Shown in pieces: positions 1 to 6,183 of a stretch of 10,086 nucleotides of DNA (position 1 is the first letter of the stretch; the number at the start of each line of letters is the position of its first letter). This DNA comes from Bacteroidales bacterium (GTDB taxonomy: Bacteria > Bacteroidota > Bacteroidia > Bacteroidales > FEN-979). The notes below the pieces were generated by a model. It saw only the letters and a program-made list of their open reading frames with translations. It was not told the DNA's origin and made no database searches. A program made the position numbers and the translations under genes. The stretch is taken from assembly GCA_016926765.1 (NCBI GenBank), contig JAFGNY010000357.1, positions 1 through 10,086 of the forward strand, in the 5' to 3' direction.

Positions 1-1113
1 CTCGATGTGGAGATCGAATCCATTTTCGACCCCAGCGATAACATTCTCTTTCATGGCGGAGAAGCAATCCGATGGATCCTGAGAGATGACAGCGGCACCA
101 CCATTGGACGGGTTGCCGCCTTTTTCAACCACGACAAAGCCGCCAAGAACGAGCAACCTACAGGCGGAATCGGTTTTTTCGAGTGTGTGAATGACCAGTC
201 AGCTGCCAACATCCTCTTCGATGCCTGCCGCGATTGGCTGAAAGAGAAGGGGATGGAAGCCATGGACGGACCTGTCACCTTTGGCGAGAACATTACTTAC
301 TGGGGGTTACTGATCGATGGATTTTCCCTCCCAGTGTACGGAATGCCATACAACTTCCCTTATTACAAAGAGCTCTTCGAAAGATATGGATTTACCACTT
401 ACTTCGAACAGTTCTCCTATGAAAAAGATCTTTCCGAACCTTTCCCCGAACGGCAGGTTAAATTTTCGTTTCACCTGAAAGACAAGTACCAGACAGAGCA
501 CTTCACTTTCAGGAACAAGGAGAAGTATCTCCACGACATCTGTACAATTTACAACAAGGTATGGGAGGACTTCCACGAAGATTACACACCGCTGGATTAT
601 ACAGAGATCGAAAAGGTAATGAAGAAAGCCAAACCGATCATCAATGAGGAGTTTATATGGTTTGTATACGACCAGGGTAAACCGGTGGCAATGGTCATTG
701 TCTTTCCCGATGTGAACCAGGTGCTGAAAAAGCTCGGGAACGGACAGTTAAACCTCCTGAACAAACTGAAATTCGTTTGGTACAAGAATACCGGCACCAT
801 CACTCGTGCCCGGCAGTTGATCACAGCCGTGATCCCGGAGTACCAGCGTTCGGGAGTCACCGGGTTGCTGTTCCTCACTATGGTGGATGCCGTGAAAAAG
901 AACAAGATCAAAACCCTCGATATGTCGTGGGTAGGCGATTACAACACTACCGTCAACAAGATCTACCGGCTGCTGGGGTTGCCTGTCGTCAAGACCCATG
1001 CTACCTTCCGCTACCTTTTCGACCGCACCAAAGAGCCACAGCGCTTTACAAATATTGAAACCGAAAAGGCAAAACGGCTGGAGGTGTCGAAGGACGAAGG
1101 GCATGAGACATGA
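1..1113 (+). CDS. GNAT-fold N-acyltransferase-like protein, 5' end cut by window edge
   Basis: The frame is open to position 1, and the residues before the GTG at position 7 (Leu-Asp) read on in frame, so the true start probably lies upstream. Residue numbers here count from that GTG. Bacteroidota have a family of long (about 370-400 residue) GNAT proteins, and this fits it if roughly 30-40 N-terminal residues are missing. An early segment contains a GRVAAF stretch (residues 35-40) and a MDGPVTFGE-like segment (86-94). The C-terminal half carries the GNAT signature: a strand leading into PEYQRSGVTG (278-287), the acetyl-CoA pyrophosphate loop, then LDMSWVGDYN (304-313) and a KTHATFRYLFD ending (329-339), typical of GNAT motif B and the last strands. 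The acceptor substrate is unknown, and acyltransfer is inferred from fold motifs only. No signal peptide is visible in the part present. The stop codon lies inside a short ATGAGA(C/T) repeat, so the last few residues are repeat-derived. Confidence 0.8.
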   Translation, partial: LDVEIESIFDPSDNILFHGGEAIRWILRDDSGTTIGRVAAFFNHDKAAKNEQPTGGIGFFECVNDQSAANILFDACRDWLKEKGMEAMDGPVTFGENITYWGLLIDGFSLPVYGMPYNFPYYKELFERYGFTTYFEQFSYEKDLSEPFPERQVKFSFHLKDKYQTEHFTFRNKEKYLHDICTIYNKVWEDFHEDYTPLDYTEIEKVMKKAKPIINEEFIWFVYDQGKPVAMVIVFPDVNQVLKKLGNGQLNLLNKLKFVWYKNTGTITRARQLITAVIPEYQRSGVTGLLFLTMVDAVKKNKIKTLDMSWVGDYNTTVNKIYRLLGLPVVKTHATFRYLFDRTKEPQRFTNIETEKAKRLEVSKDEGHET

Positions 1114-1136
1114 GATGTTAGCGTAAGACGTATGAT
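1103..1136. repeat. Degenerate heptamer repeat (ATGAGAC-like) across a stop codon
   Basis: Two adjacent heptamers, ATGAGAC (1103-1109) and ATGAGAT (1110-1116), are followed by weaker copies (GTTAGCG, TAAGACG, TATGAT) at the same period. The TGA stop of the upstream gene (1111-1113) lies in the second unit. This looks like a decayed short tandem repeat. Only the first two units are clear, so the right boundary is approximate. Confidence 0.45.
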
Positions 1137-1153
1137 ATAAAACATAATTAAAC

Positions 1154-1160
1154 AAGGAGG
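1154..1160 (+). promoter_or_regulatory. Strong Shine-Dalgarno (AAGGAGG)
   Basis: AAGGAGG ends five bases before the ATG at 1166. It is the strongest ribosome-binding site in the window; the other starts have weak or no SD, as is usual in Bacteroidota. It fixes the start of the amidinotransferase-like gene and supports its hydrophobic N-terminus as genuinely translated. Confidence 0.8.
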
Positions 1161-1165
1161 TACTT

Positions 1166-2215
1166 ATGAGAATAGTATTATTCTTTCTGTTTAGTTTATC
1201 CTGTGCAACAATGCTGGGTTTACCAAGTTCGCCTGGAGATACAAACAAACTTATCGGTGTCCACCACGAGTGGGGGAAGCTGAAAGAGGTCATCGTCGGG
1301 ATCGGAGATGACTTATCCTATCCAGGTTACAATGAAGCTGTCTCTTTTTTCTATGAGCCCGAGCATATCGAAGGCATGAAATTGTACGGAGGTATCGACG
1401 CAAGCGAAATAGATGCAGAGGGAGTAAAGGAAACCAAGGCTCAGATTGACAATCTGGCAAGGGTACTGGACAGCCTGGGTATTATTGTTCATCGGAGTCA
1501 TAGACTGGCTCCGGAAGAGATGCAATATCTTGAATATATTCAGAAAGGCAGTGTTTTTTTATATGCCCGCGATCTCATTCTGGTCATCGATACGAATGTT
1601 ATTGAAACGGCGATCAGTCTTCCTTTCGGTGAGAAAGTACGGTATGCATTACGACCCATTCTGCTGGAACGCCTCCCCGGAAGTAATGCAAAATATGTTG
1701 CCATGCCTGCCCCCTCTCCAGTATTCAACAGGGATCAGATCTTTCTTGAGGGTGGTGATGTTTTACTGAATGGGTATGACATCTATGTAGGGATCTCCGG
1801 GAATGCAAGTACACCCGAAGGGGCTGCCTGGTTGCAACAATACCTGGGGCCAGAGTACCGGGTTCATCTAGTGAAGATGACGCCTGAGTTTCAGCATCTG
1901 GATTGCGTGCTTTCCCTTGTTCGTCCCGGATTGGGGATTCGTTGCCCTGATGCCTTCGCAGGGGAGCTGCCCGAATCGATTCGGGATTGGGAATTCATTG
2001 ATGTTTCCAGGGAAGAAGCGAAAAGGTTGGCGGTAAATGTCATGATCCTGGATGATAAGACTGTCATTATAGATAAGCAACACCATCGAATTGGTGAGGA
2101 GTTAAAGAAAAGGGGGGAAAATGTCATTGAGATCCCATATGACAAGGTAGCCAGCTGGGGTGGTGCTTTTCGATGTTCCCACCACCCGCTGGTCAGGGAA
2201 TCCAAAATTGATTAA
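1166..2215 (+). CDS. Amidinotransferase / arginine deiminase superfamily enzyme with N-terminal leader
   Basis: This 349-residue protein belongs to the guanidino-group modifying superfamily (glycine amidinotransferase, arginine deiminase), whose members attack a guanidinium carbon with a catalytic Cys. Visible motifs in order: a hydrophobic N-terminus (1-20), the start of the catalytic domain at about residue 30 (GVHHEWGKLKEVIVG), an ARD motif (134-136) matching the PRD of GATM, EGGD (195-198) with the acidic residue, HLD (244-246) with the catalytic His, NVMILDD (291-297) as in GATM, and GGAFRCSHHPL (332-342) with nucleophile Cys337. Asp, His and Cys are all present, so it is probably active. 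The segments around 134-250 look closer to GATM, while RCSHHPLVR resembles arginine deiminase, so transferase and hydrolase cannot be separated by eye. The leader is odd because most relatives are cytosolic or mitochondrial. Cys13 lies in a poor lipobox-like context (LSC), so lipidation is possible but not favoured. It converges on the peroxiredoxin gene 29 bases away. The substrate is unknown. Confidence 0.85.
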   Translation: MRIVLFFLFSLSCATMLGLPSSPGDTNKLIGVHHEWGKLKEVIVGIGDDLSYPGYNEAVSFFYEPEHIEGMKLYGGIDASEIDAEGVKETKAQIDNLARVLDSLGIIVHRSHRLAPEEMQYLEYIQKGSVFLYARDLILVIDTNVIETAISLPFGEKVRYALRPILLERLPGSNAKYVAMPAPSPVFNRDQIFLEGGDVLLNGYDIYVGISGNASTPEGAAWLQQYLGPEYRVHLVKMTPEFQHLDCVLSLVRPGLGIRCPDAFAGELPESIRDWEFIDVSREEAKRLAVNVMILDDKTVIIDKQHHRIGEELKKRGENVIEIPYDKVASWGGAFRCSHHPLVRESKID

Positions 2216-2244
2216 CAAAGGGAAATCCGGGTTATCCCCATTGG

Positions 2245-2988
2245 CTACAACTTCCCTTGCGGTAATGTTTTAAACCACATATACCACGAGAGAGATGTCA
2301 GATTCTTCTCTTTTTTCTGCGCCATCTTCTCCGACTCCTGCTGTGTAGCCGGACTATTGATCATCACCTGTTGGCCTGGATTCCAGTTGGCCGGTGTCAG
2401 GATGTCGAACTTCTCGGAAGTTTGCAGTGCGATGAGGGTACGCTTAATCTCATCCATATTTCTTCCCACATTCATGGGGTAAAAAAAGATGGCGGCAATC
2501 CGGTCGCTGGGGTCAATGATAAATACCCCGCGTACATCCCTGGTGTTGCTGGTATAAGAGTGAATCATGCCATACATCCTGGAGATCTTGGAATCAGGGT
2601 CTGCTATAAGAGGGAATTTGATTTGTACCGGTTTGTCGCCCGGATAGCTAATCTTTTGGAGTGATTCTACCCAGGCCATATGGCTGCTTAATCCGTCGGT
2701 TGACAATACCATAATCTTGGTATTCATTTTATCAAACTCATCCTGCATGGTTGCCAGTTCCAGGATTTCGGTGCTGCAAACAGGGGTAAAATCGGCCGGA
2801 TGGCTGAAGAGAATCTTCCATTTCATCTCATAATCTCCCGGAAAGTTTAACCGTCCGGTAGTGGTTTGTGCAATAAATTCAGGCGCCATCTCCCCAAGCA
2901 GGGGGATGTGCTCATTGTCGGTTTTCTGCGACCAACTGTAACTGGTGGACGCGATCAACAACATGGATAATATGATACCTTTTTTCAT
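2245..2988 (-). CDS. Exported 1-Cys peroxiredoxin (AhpC/TSA, Prx6-like)
   Basis: This thiol peroxidase reduces hydrogen peroxide or organic hydroperoxides. The active-site motif PxxxTxxC is at 64-71 (PADFTPVC) with peroxidatic Cys71. Arg153 in DVRGVFIIDP matches the conserved active-site Arg. Cys71 is the only cysteine in the 247 residues, so there is no resolving Cys and the enzyme must be recycled by an external thiol. The C-terminal segment NPGQQVMINSPAT (203-215) matches the extra C-terminal region of the Prx6 subfamily (PGD-x-VxxPP-like). A Sec signal peptide (KK, then a hydrophobic run to about residue 16, probable cleavage near residue 20 before QKT) places it in the periplasm, unlike most cytosolic Prx6 proteins. 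The last 25 residues are basic, then aromatic, and extend past the usual domain end. It is transcribed from its own Bacteroidota-type promoter, divergent from the radical SAM gene. Confidence 0.93.
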   Translation of the reverse strand: MKKGIILSMLLIASTSYSWSQKTDNEHIPLLGEMAPEFIAQTTTGRLNFPGDYEMKWKILFSHPADFTPVCSTEILELATMQDEFDKMNTKIMVLSTDGLSSHMAWVESLQKISYPGDKPVQIKFPLIADPDSKISRMYGMIHSYTSNTRDVRGVFIIDPSDRIAAIFFYPMNVGRNMDEIKRTLIALQTSEKFDILTPANWNPGQQVMINSPATQQESEKMAQKKEKNLTSLSWYMWFKTLPQGKL

Positions 2989-3017
2989 AGTCTATTTTTA
3001 TTTAGATTAATTCTGCG

Positions 3018-3050
3018 CAAAGATAGATCATTTTTATTGCAATCAACAAA
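3018..3050 (-). promoter_or_regulatory. Bacteroidota-type promoter for the peroxiredoxin gene
   Basis: Read on the minus strand, TATCTTTG (3018-3025) is a perfect TAnnTTTG -7 box. TTG at 3044-3046 (18-base spacing) or TTTG at 3047-3050 (21-base spacing) can serve as the -33 element. Transcription would start near 3010, giving a leader of about 22 nt before the ATG at 2988. No start site has been measured. Confidence 0.65.
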
Positions 3051-3074
3051 ATAATTATGCGTTATATTTTTCGG

Positions 3075-3082
3075 TAACTTTA
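3075..3082 (+). promoter_or_regulatory. Candidate -7 box for the radical SAM gene
   Basis: TAACTTTA matches TAnnTTTG at all but the last base and lies 27 bases before the ATG at 3110. No clear TTG -33 element sits at the expected distance, so this is a weak call. It shares a 121-base intergenic region with the divergent peroxiredoxin promoter. Confidence 0.35.
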
Positions 3083-3109
3083 TCAATTCTTTCCGTAAGC
3101 GGGAATTTC

Positions 3110-4717
3110 ATGGCAGATCTATTTGGAAAAAAAACGAAATGCCTGCTTGTCCAGACAAAATTTTCGGGATTCAGTTTCTGGAATTACCAGGATGTTTGTG
3201 ACATTGTCGGAGCCCATTACCCCGCTTCTCCTCTCGGACTGATGACGGTTGCGGCCCTCTTCCCGCAACATTGGGAATTCAGGTTAATTGATGAAAATGT
3301 TGAACCATTAACCGATGATAAGCTGAGGTGGGCCGATCTTATTTGTATTGGAGGTATGCTCCCCCAGCAGAAAAACATGCTTGAATTCATCCGGCGGGCG
3401 CATGACCTGGATCGGATGGTGGTTGTTGGCGGACCCGACCCCACTTCACAGCCCGATCTCTACCACGAAGCCGACTTCCTGGTGCTCGGAGAAGGAGAGG
3501 TCACCATTCCACTGTTCCTGGCCGATCTGAAACAGGGAGCTACCAGAGGAAAGTATGTTTCCGACCACAAAGCCAATATGCTCGAAGCCGTTGTTCCGCG
3601 ATATGACCTGATCCGTTTCAGGGATTATATGATGATCGGACTGCAATTTATCCGGGGATGCCCATTCGACTGCGAATTCTGTGACATTATCGAACTCTAC
3701 GGCCGGATACCCCGCTTTAAATCGAACGAACAGATGCTCAGGGAGCTTCAATCCCTTTACGATCTGGGTTACCGCGGTCATATCGACTTCGTAGACGACA
3801 ACTTCATCGGACATAAACAAAGGGCGAAAGAACTCCTGCGGGAGGTAAAAAGATGGACCAGGGAACATGGCTATCCCTTTTATTTCTCCACGGAAGCCTC
3901 TATCAACCTGGCTGATGATGATGAACTCCTTCAGTTGATGCAGGATGTCGACTTCCGGTACCTCTTCCTGGGGATCGAAACGCCTGAAGATGAAACACTG
4001 AAACAGACCAGGAAAATCCAGAATGTCGACAAATCCGTTGACAACGCTGTGAAAAAGCTCCTTTCGTACGGCATAGTGAGCAACGGAGGGTACATCATCG
4101 GTTTCGACAGCGAAAGTAAAAAGATTTCCGACCATATGATCGACTCCATCCAGTCATCAGGAATCTGTATGGCCATGATCGGACTCCTCTACGCACTCCC
4201 AAACACCCAGTTGACCAGGCGCCTGGCATCGGAAGGCAGGTTGTTCCCTATGTCGTCCAGGTCGGTCGGGGAACACGATATCGACCAATCAACCAGCGGT
4301 TTGAACTTTATCACCCTTCATTCTCATACTGAGATCCTGAAGAATTTCATCCGGGTGATCGATACCATATACGAGCCCTCAAACTATTATAAGAGAGCTG
4401 TATTTACGGGGCTAACCATCCGGCCGCGATACAAGTTCACTCCCGGCTTCGGAGCATGGCTGCGCTACATGCGGTCGTTCCTGAAGGTTTGCCGTAAGGC
4501 GGGATTTGGTACAACTACCGGGATCCTTTACTGGAAGATGTTTTTTACGGTTCTCTTCCGCAACCCGAAAGGCGTTGAAGCCGCCGTAAATATGGCTGCC
4601 ATGTTCATTCATTTCCGGAAACAGAGTATTTACGGATCCTCTATGATGCGTAAAGCCGTTGAAGAGTTGGAAAAAACCGGGGAGGAGGCTTTCTATGCAG
4701 GGATGATGAAGGGGTAG
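3110..4717 (+). CDS. B12-binding radical SAM protein with DUF4070-like C-terminus (HpnP-like)
   Basis: The N-terminal part (about 10-165) has the Rossmann-like cobalamin-binding layout: SPLGLMTVAALFP (40-52), RLIDEN (58-63), ICIGGM (78-83), VVVGGPDPT (104-112) and FLVLGEGE (123-130). The cobalamin-ligating DxHxxG His is absent (DENVEP instead), as in many B12-radical SAM methylases. The radical SAM core begins near 175; IRGCPFDCEFCDI holds the CxxxCxxC cluster ligands Cys184, Cys188 and Cys191. Other matches are FVDDNFIG (227-234), EAS (262-264), GIETPE (288-293), GGYIIGFD (326-333) and LLYALPNTQLTRRLASEGR (359-377). The latter segments and the IYEPSNYY region closely recall HpnP, the hopanoid C-2 methylase, and its DUF4070 relatives. 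About 110 C-terminal residues (425-535) extend the family region and contain hydrophobic and aromatic stretches. Family knowledge suggests methylation of an unactivated carbon using SAM and methylcobalamin. No squalene-hopene cyclase or other hpn gene is in view, so the substrate is open and the symbol hpnP is not assigned. Confidence 0.9.
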   Translation: MADLFGKKTKCLLVQTKFSGFSFWNYQDVCDIVGAHYPASPLGLMTVAALFPQHWEFRLIDENVEPLTDDKLRWADLICIGGMLPQQKNMLEFIRRAHDLDRMVVVGGPDPTSQPDLYHEADFLVLGEGEVTIPLFLADLKQGATRGKYVSDHKANMLEAVVPRYDLIRFRDYMMIGLQFIRGCPFDCEFCDIIELYGRIPRFKSNEQMLRELQSLYDLGYRGHIDFVDDNFIGHKQRAKELLREVKRWTREHGYPFYFSTEASINLADDDELLQLMQDVDFRYLFLGIETPEDETLKQTRKIQNVDKSVDNAVKKLLSYGIVSNGGYIIGFDSESKKISDHMIDSIQSSGICMAMIGLLYALPNTQLTRRLASEGRLFPMSSRSVGEHDIDQSTSGLNFITLHSHTEILKNFIRVIDTIYEPSNYYKRAVFTGLTIRPRYKFTPGFGAWLRYMRSFLKVCRKAGFGTTTGILYWKMFFTVLFRNPKGVEAAVNMAAMFIHFRKQSIYGSSMMRKAVEELEKTGEEAFYAGMMKG

Positions 4718-4774
4718 GGAAGTCGGAATCTTGAAGTCGGAAGTTAGAGCTGGAAGTACGAAGGCAGAAGGAGT
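4718..4774. repeat. Degenerate GGAAGTC tandem repeat after the radical SAM stop codon
   Basis: Immediately after the TAG (4715-4717) come GGAAGTC (4718-4724), GGAATCTT (4725-4732), GAAGTC (4733-4738), GGAAGTTA (4739-4746), GGAAGTAC (4752-4759) and GAAGGCA/GAAGGAG-like units to about 4774. The period is 7-8 bases and the tract is purine-rich on the plus strand. The remaining bases up to 4815 show nothing coding. Confidence 0.5.
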
Positions 4775-4815
4775 AAGAAAAGATTATCGTGTATCCTGAA
4801 ATTAAAAGTAGACGA

Positions 4816-4849
4816 TTTGTGTTTTTGTCTGTTTCTCACCGTAACTTTG
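4816..4849 (+). promoter_or_regulatory. Bacteroidota-type promoter for the first lipoprotein gene
   Basis: TAACTTTG (4842-4849) is a perfect TAnnTTTG -7 box. TTTG at 4816-4819 lies 22 bases upstream as a possible -33 element; a second TTTG at 4824-4827 is too close at 14 bases. The predicted leader is roughly 60 nt and includes the small hairpin at 4880-4896. Confidence 0.6.
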
Positions 4850-4879
4850 TATGGGAATTTCCCACGTTCATTTCTAAAA

Positions 4880-4896
4880 GGTGCGGCGTCAGCACC
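4880..4896 (+). other. Short GC-rich hairpin in the leader of the lipoprotein gene
   Basis: GGTGC (4880-4884) pairs with GCACC (4892-4896) around a 7-base loop. It lies between the promoter candidate and the ATG at 4918. It has no downstream T-run, so it is not an intrinsic terminator of the upstream gene. It could shape the mRNA leader or be chance; no known riboswitch fold is recognised. Confidence 0.3.
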
Positions 4897-4917
4897 CAAA
4901 TCACTGACAAATAAACG

Positions 4918-5505
4918 ATGAAACGCATTTTGATCCTGTCGCTCCTTCTGGCAGCGGTTGCCATTACGGGCTGTAAAAAAAATCAGATCAATGGGGGCCT
5001 GGATGGCCAGGACCTGGTCAATGAACTCTTCACTGCAGGACTGGTCTGGAATACGCAGACCACCCAGTCCTTAAAGGGTACCTGGACAGAGCACAGGGAC
5101 CTGGAAAACATGGTTTATGGTCCCGAAGGTGGTTACATCCATGTGATCGGCGGGTGGGACTATCAGATCAACTACGACGACCAGACCGGATACATCTATG
5201 GAGGGTTTATGCAGTTCAATCTAACTGAAACCATCAACGATTATGCCTTTAAATCCAACGATCATCTCTTTACTATGAATGGTGCCCCCTATATTTCGTA
5301 TGTTGGGAATTTCACGATTGCACCCGGAGGAGCCTCTTTCGGCACCGCTTCCAGCATTGACATAGGGGGAGCCGTCCGGCTGACCGGCCCCAATGGTTTC
5401 GACCAGACCATCAACATTTTAATTTCGATCATTATCAATAGCAGCGGCTCAGGGGGTCATGTGAGTGGATATGTAGGCGACGAGCAACTCGATTATTACT
5501 TCTGA
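4918..5505 (+). CDS. Small lipoprotein of unknown function, periplasm-facing type
   Basis: This 195-residue protein has a signal peptidase II leader: MKR, a hydrophobic core, then ITGC with the lipid-accepting Cys19. The residues after it (KKNQING) lack the acidic run associated with surface export in Bacteroidota, so it probably stays on a periplasm-facing leaflet. The mature part is rich in Gly, Tyr, Asn and Asp with alternating aromatic and polar residues (YGPEGGYIHVIGGWDYQINYDDQ around 67-89), suggesting an all-beta fold such as a lipocalin-like or beta-sandwich domain. Cys19 is the only cysteine. I do not recognise the family. No Shine-Dalgarno is seen; the AT-rich stretch before ATG is typical of the phylum. 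It is followed 108 bases later by a second lipoprotein gene in the same direction with its own promoter candidate. Confidence 0.85.
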   Translation: MKRILILSLLLAAVAITGCKKNQINGGLDGQDLVNELFTAGLVWNTQTTQSLKGTWTEHRDLENMVYGPEGGYIHVIGGWDYQINYDDQTGYIYGGFMQFNLTETINDYAFKSNDHLFTMNGAPYISYVGNFTIAPGGASFGTASSIDIGGAVRLTGPNGFDQTINILISIIINSSGSGGHVSGYVGDEQLDYYF

Positions 5506-5549
5506 TTATCAGAGATCCGGGAGGGTGAATTTTTTTTTCACTTAACCTC

Positions 5550-5580
5550 TTGACATTCGCTTTTTGAATCCTTATTTTTA
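5550..5580 (+). promoter_or_regulatory. Promoter candidate for the second lipoprotein gene
   Basis: TTGACA at 5550-5555 precedes TATTTTTA (5573-5580), which matches TAnnTTTG at all but the last base with a 20-base gap from TTG. It would also read as a -35/-10 pair with 17-base spacing. The ATG is at 5614, giving a leader of roughly 25-30 nt with a weak AAGGAA ribosome site. Confidence 0.5.
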
Positions 5581-5613
5581 TCCTAAAAAAACAGGAACTA
5601 AATCCAAGGAATC

Positions 5614-6141
5614 ATGAAGCATTTCTCCCGTATCCTTTCAGCCATTCTGTTGCTGGGAATCATCCCGTTGACCAATTGCAGTAAATCTGAAGACGATCCC
5701 TGCGGTGAAATTGTCACCGGCAAATGGGAACAATTCAACTATGTATTAGCCTGGTTTGATCCCGACTTTCGTAAAGCCGAGTTCATGTGCGAAGCCACTG
5801 CCACCAATATGTGTGTGGAAGAGCTGGTGGATGTTTCCGCTTACGTCAGGCTGGCAGACGTGGAGGACTATATTGATAATGTGCTGGCGGAAGTAATCAT
5901 TGGCGGGTCGTGGACTCCCGACATGGACATGAACTTTGTGAATGAAGAGCCACATTTTTATTGGACGGGTGCACGCTCCTACAACCTCAAACAAGGATAC
6001 AGTACAGGGCCTGGCTCCCTGACGGTCCAGTTAAAATTTTACGTGGAAGCTGACACGGAAGCAGAGGCGTGGGAATTGTTTAACGCTTCGTTCACGTATG
6101 CCAAAATTGAAATGACCTATTACGCCTATAAGGAACCCTGA
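5614..6141 (+). CDS. Small lipoprotein of unknown function, probably surface-exposed
   Basis: This 175-residue protein has a lipoprotein leader ending in LTNC (Cys22 lipidated). The mature N-terminus CSKSEDDP has a Lys/Ser stretch followed by three acidic residues, resembling the lipoprotein export signal described in Bacteroidota that sends lipoproteins to the outer face of the outer membrane. Three more cysteines follow (30, 59, 67), which could form a disulfide near the N-terminus. The body has a KWEQFNYVLAWFDPDFRKAEF region (37-57), a VRLADVEDYIDNVLAEV region around 78-94, and a beta-rich C-terminal half ending in an aromatic strand (MTYYAYKEP). No family is recognised. It is not an evident paralogue of the preceding lipoprotein. 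It ends six bases before an octamer repeat tract that runs up to the next, convergent gene. Confidence 0.85.
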   Translation: MKHFSRILSAILLLGIIPLTNCSKSEDDPCGEIVTGKWEQFNYVLAWFDPDFRKAEFMCEATATNMCVEELVDVSAYVRLADVEDYIDNVLAEVIIGGSWTPDMDMNFVNEEPHFYWTGARSYNLKQGYSTGPGSLTVQLKFYVEADTEAEAWELFNASFTYAKIEMTYYAYKEP

Positions 6142-6146
6142 TAGAG

Positions 6147-6183
6147 GTGATCCTGTCATCCAGTGATCCAGATACCGTGATCC
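6147..6183. repeat. Octamer tandem repeat (GTGATCCA) between convergent genes
   Basis: Consecutive units are GTGATCCT (6147-6154), GTCATCCA (6155-6162), GTGATCCA (6163-6170), a shortened GATACC (6171-6176) and GTGATCC (6177-6183). The tract fills nearly all of the 42-base gap between the two stop codons and ends exactly where the minus-strand stop begins. No terminator hairpin is otherwise visible for either gene. Confidence 0.65.

Noticed and set aside
1171..1206. Lipoprotein signal on the amidinotransferase-like protein (Cys13)
   Set aside because: The preceding hydrophobic stretch is only about 10 residues and the -3 position is Ser and not Leu, so the lipobox is poor; a plain signal peptide or anchor is more likely.
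748..1293. 181-codon open frame on the minus strand
   Set aside because: It lies mostly antisense to the GNAT gene and runs through the intergenic region into the amidinotransferase gene. It has no recognisable motif, and the plus-strand proteins have clear family signatures.
2216..2244. Possible bidirectional terminator between the amidinotransferase and peroxiredoxin genes
   Set aside because: GGGA and TCCC could pair, but the stem is four pairs with mismatches inside and has no T-run on either strand.
3446..4135. 229-codon open frame on the minus strand
   Set aside because: It is fully antisense to the radical SAM gene, whose CxxxCxxC and other motifs are intact; it is a shadow of codon bias.
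5525..5541. GTGAA-T7-TTCAC as a terminator after the first lipoprotein gene
   Set aside because: The stem is only five weak pairs, the T-run is in the loop and not after the stem, and the following bases are not U-rich.
3110..6141. Radical SAM gene and the two lipoproteins as one operon
   Set aside because: The gaps are 200 and 108 bases, a repeat tract follows the first gene, and each lipoprotein gene has its own -7 box candidate.
1103..6183. CRISPR array made of the short repeats
   Set aside because: The units are 7-8 bases, tandem without spacers, differ between sites, and no cas gene is present.
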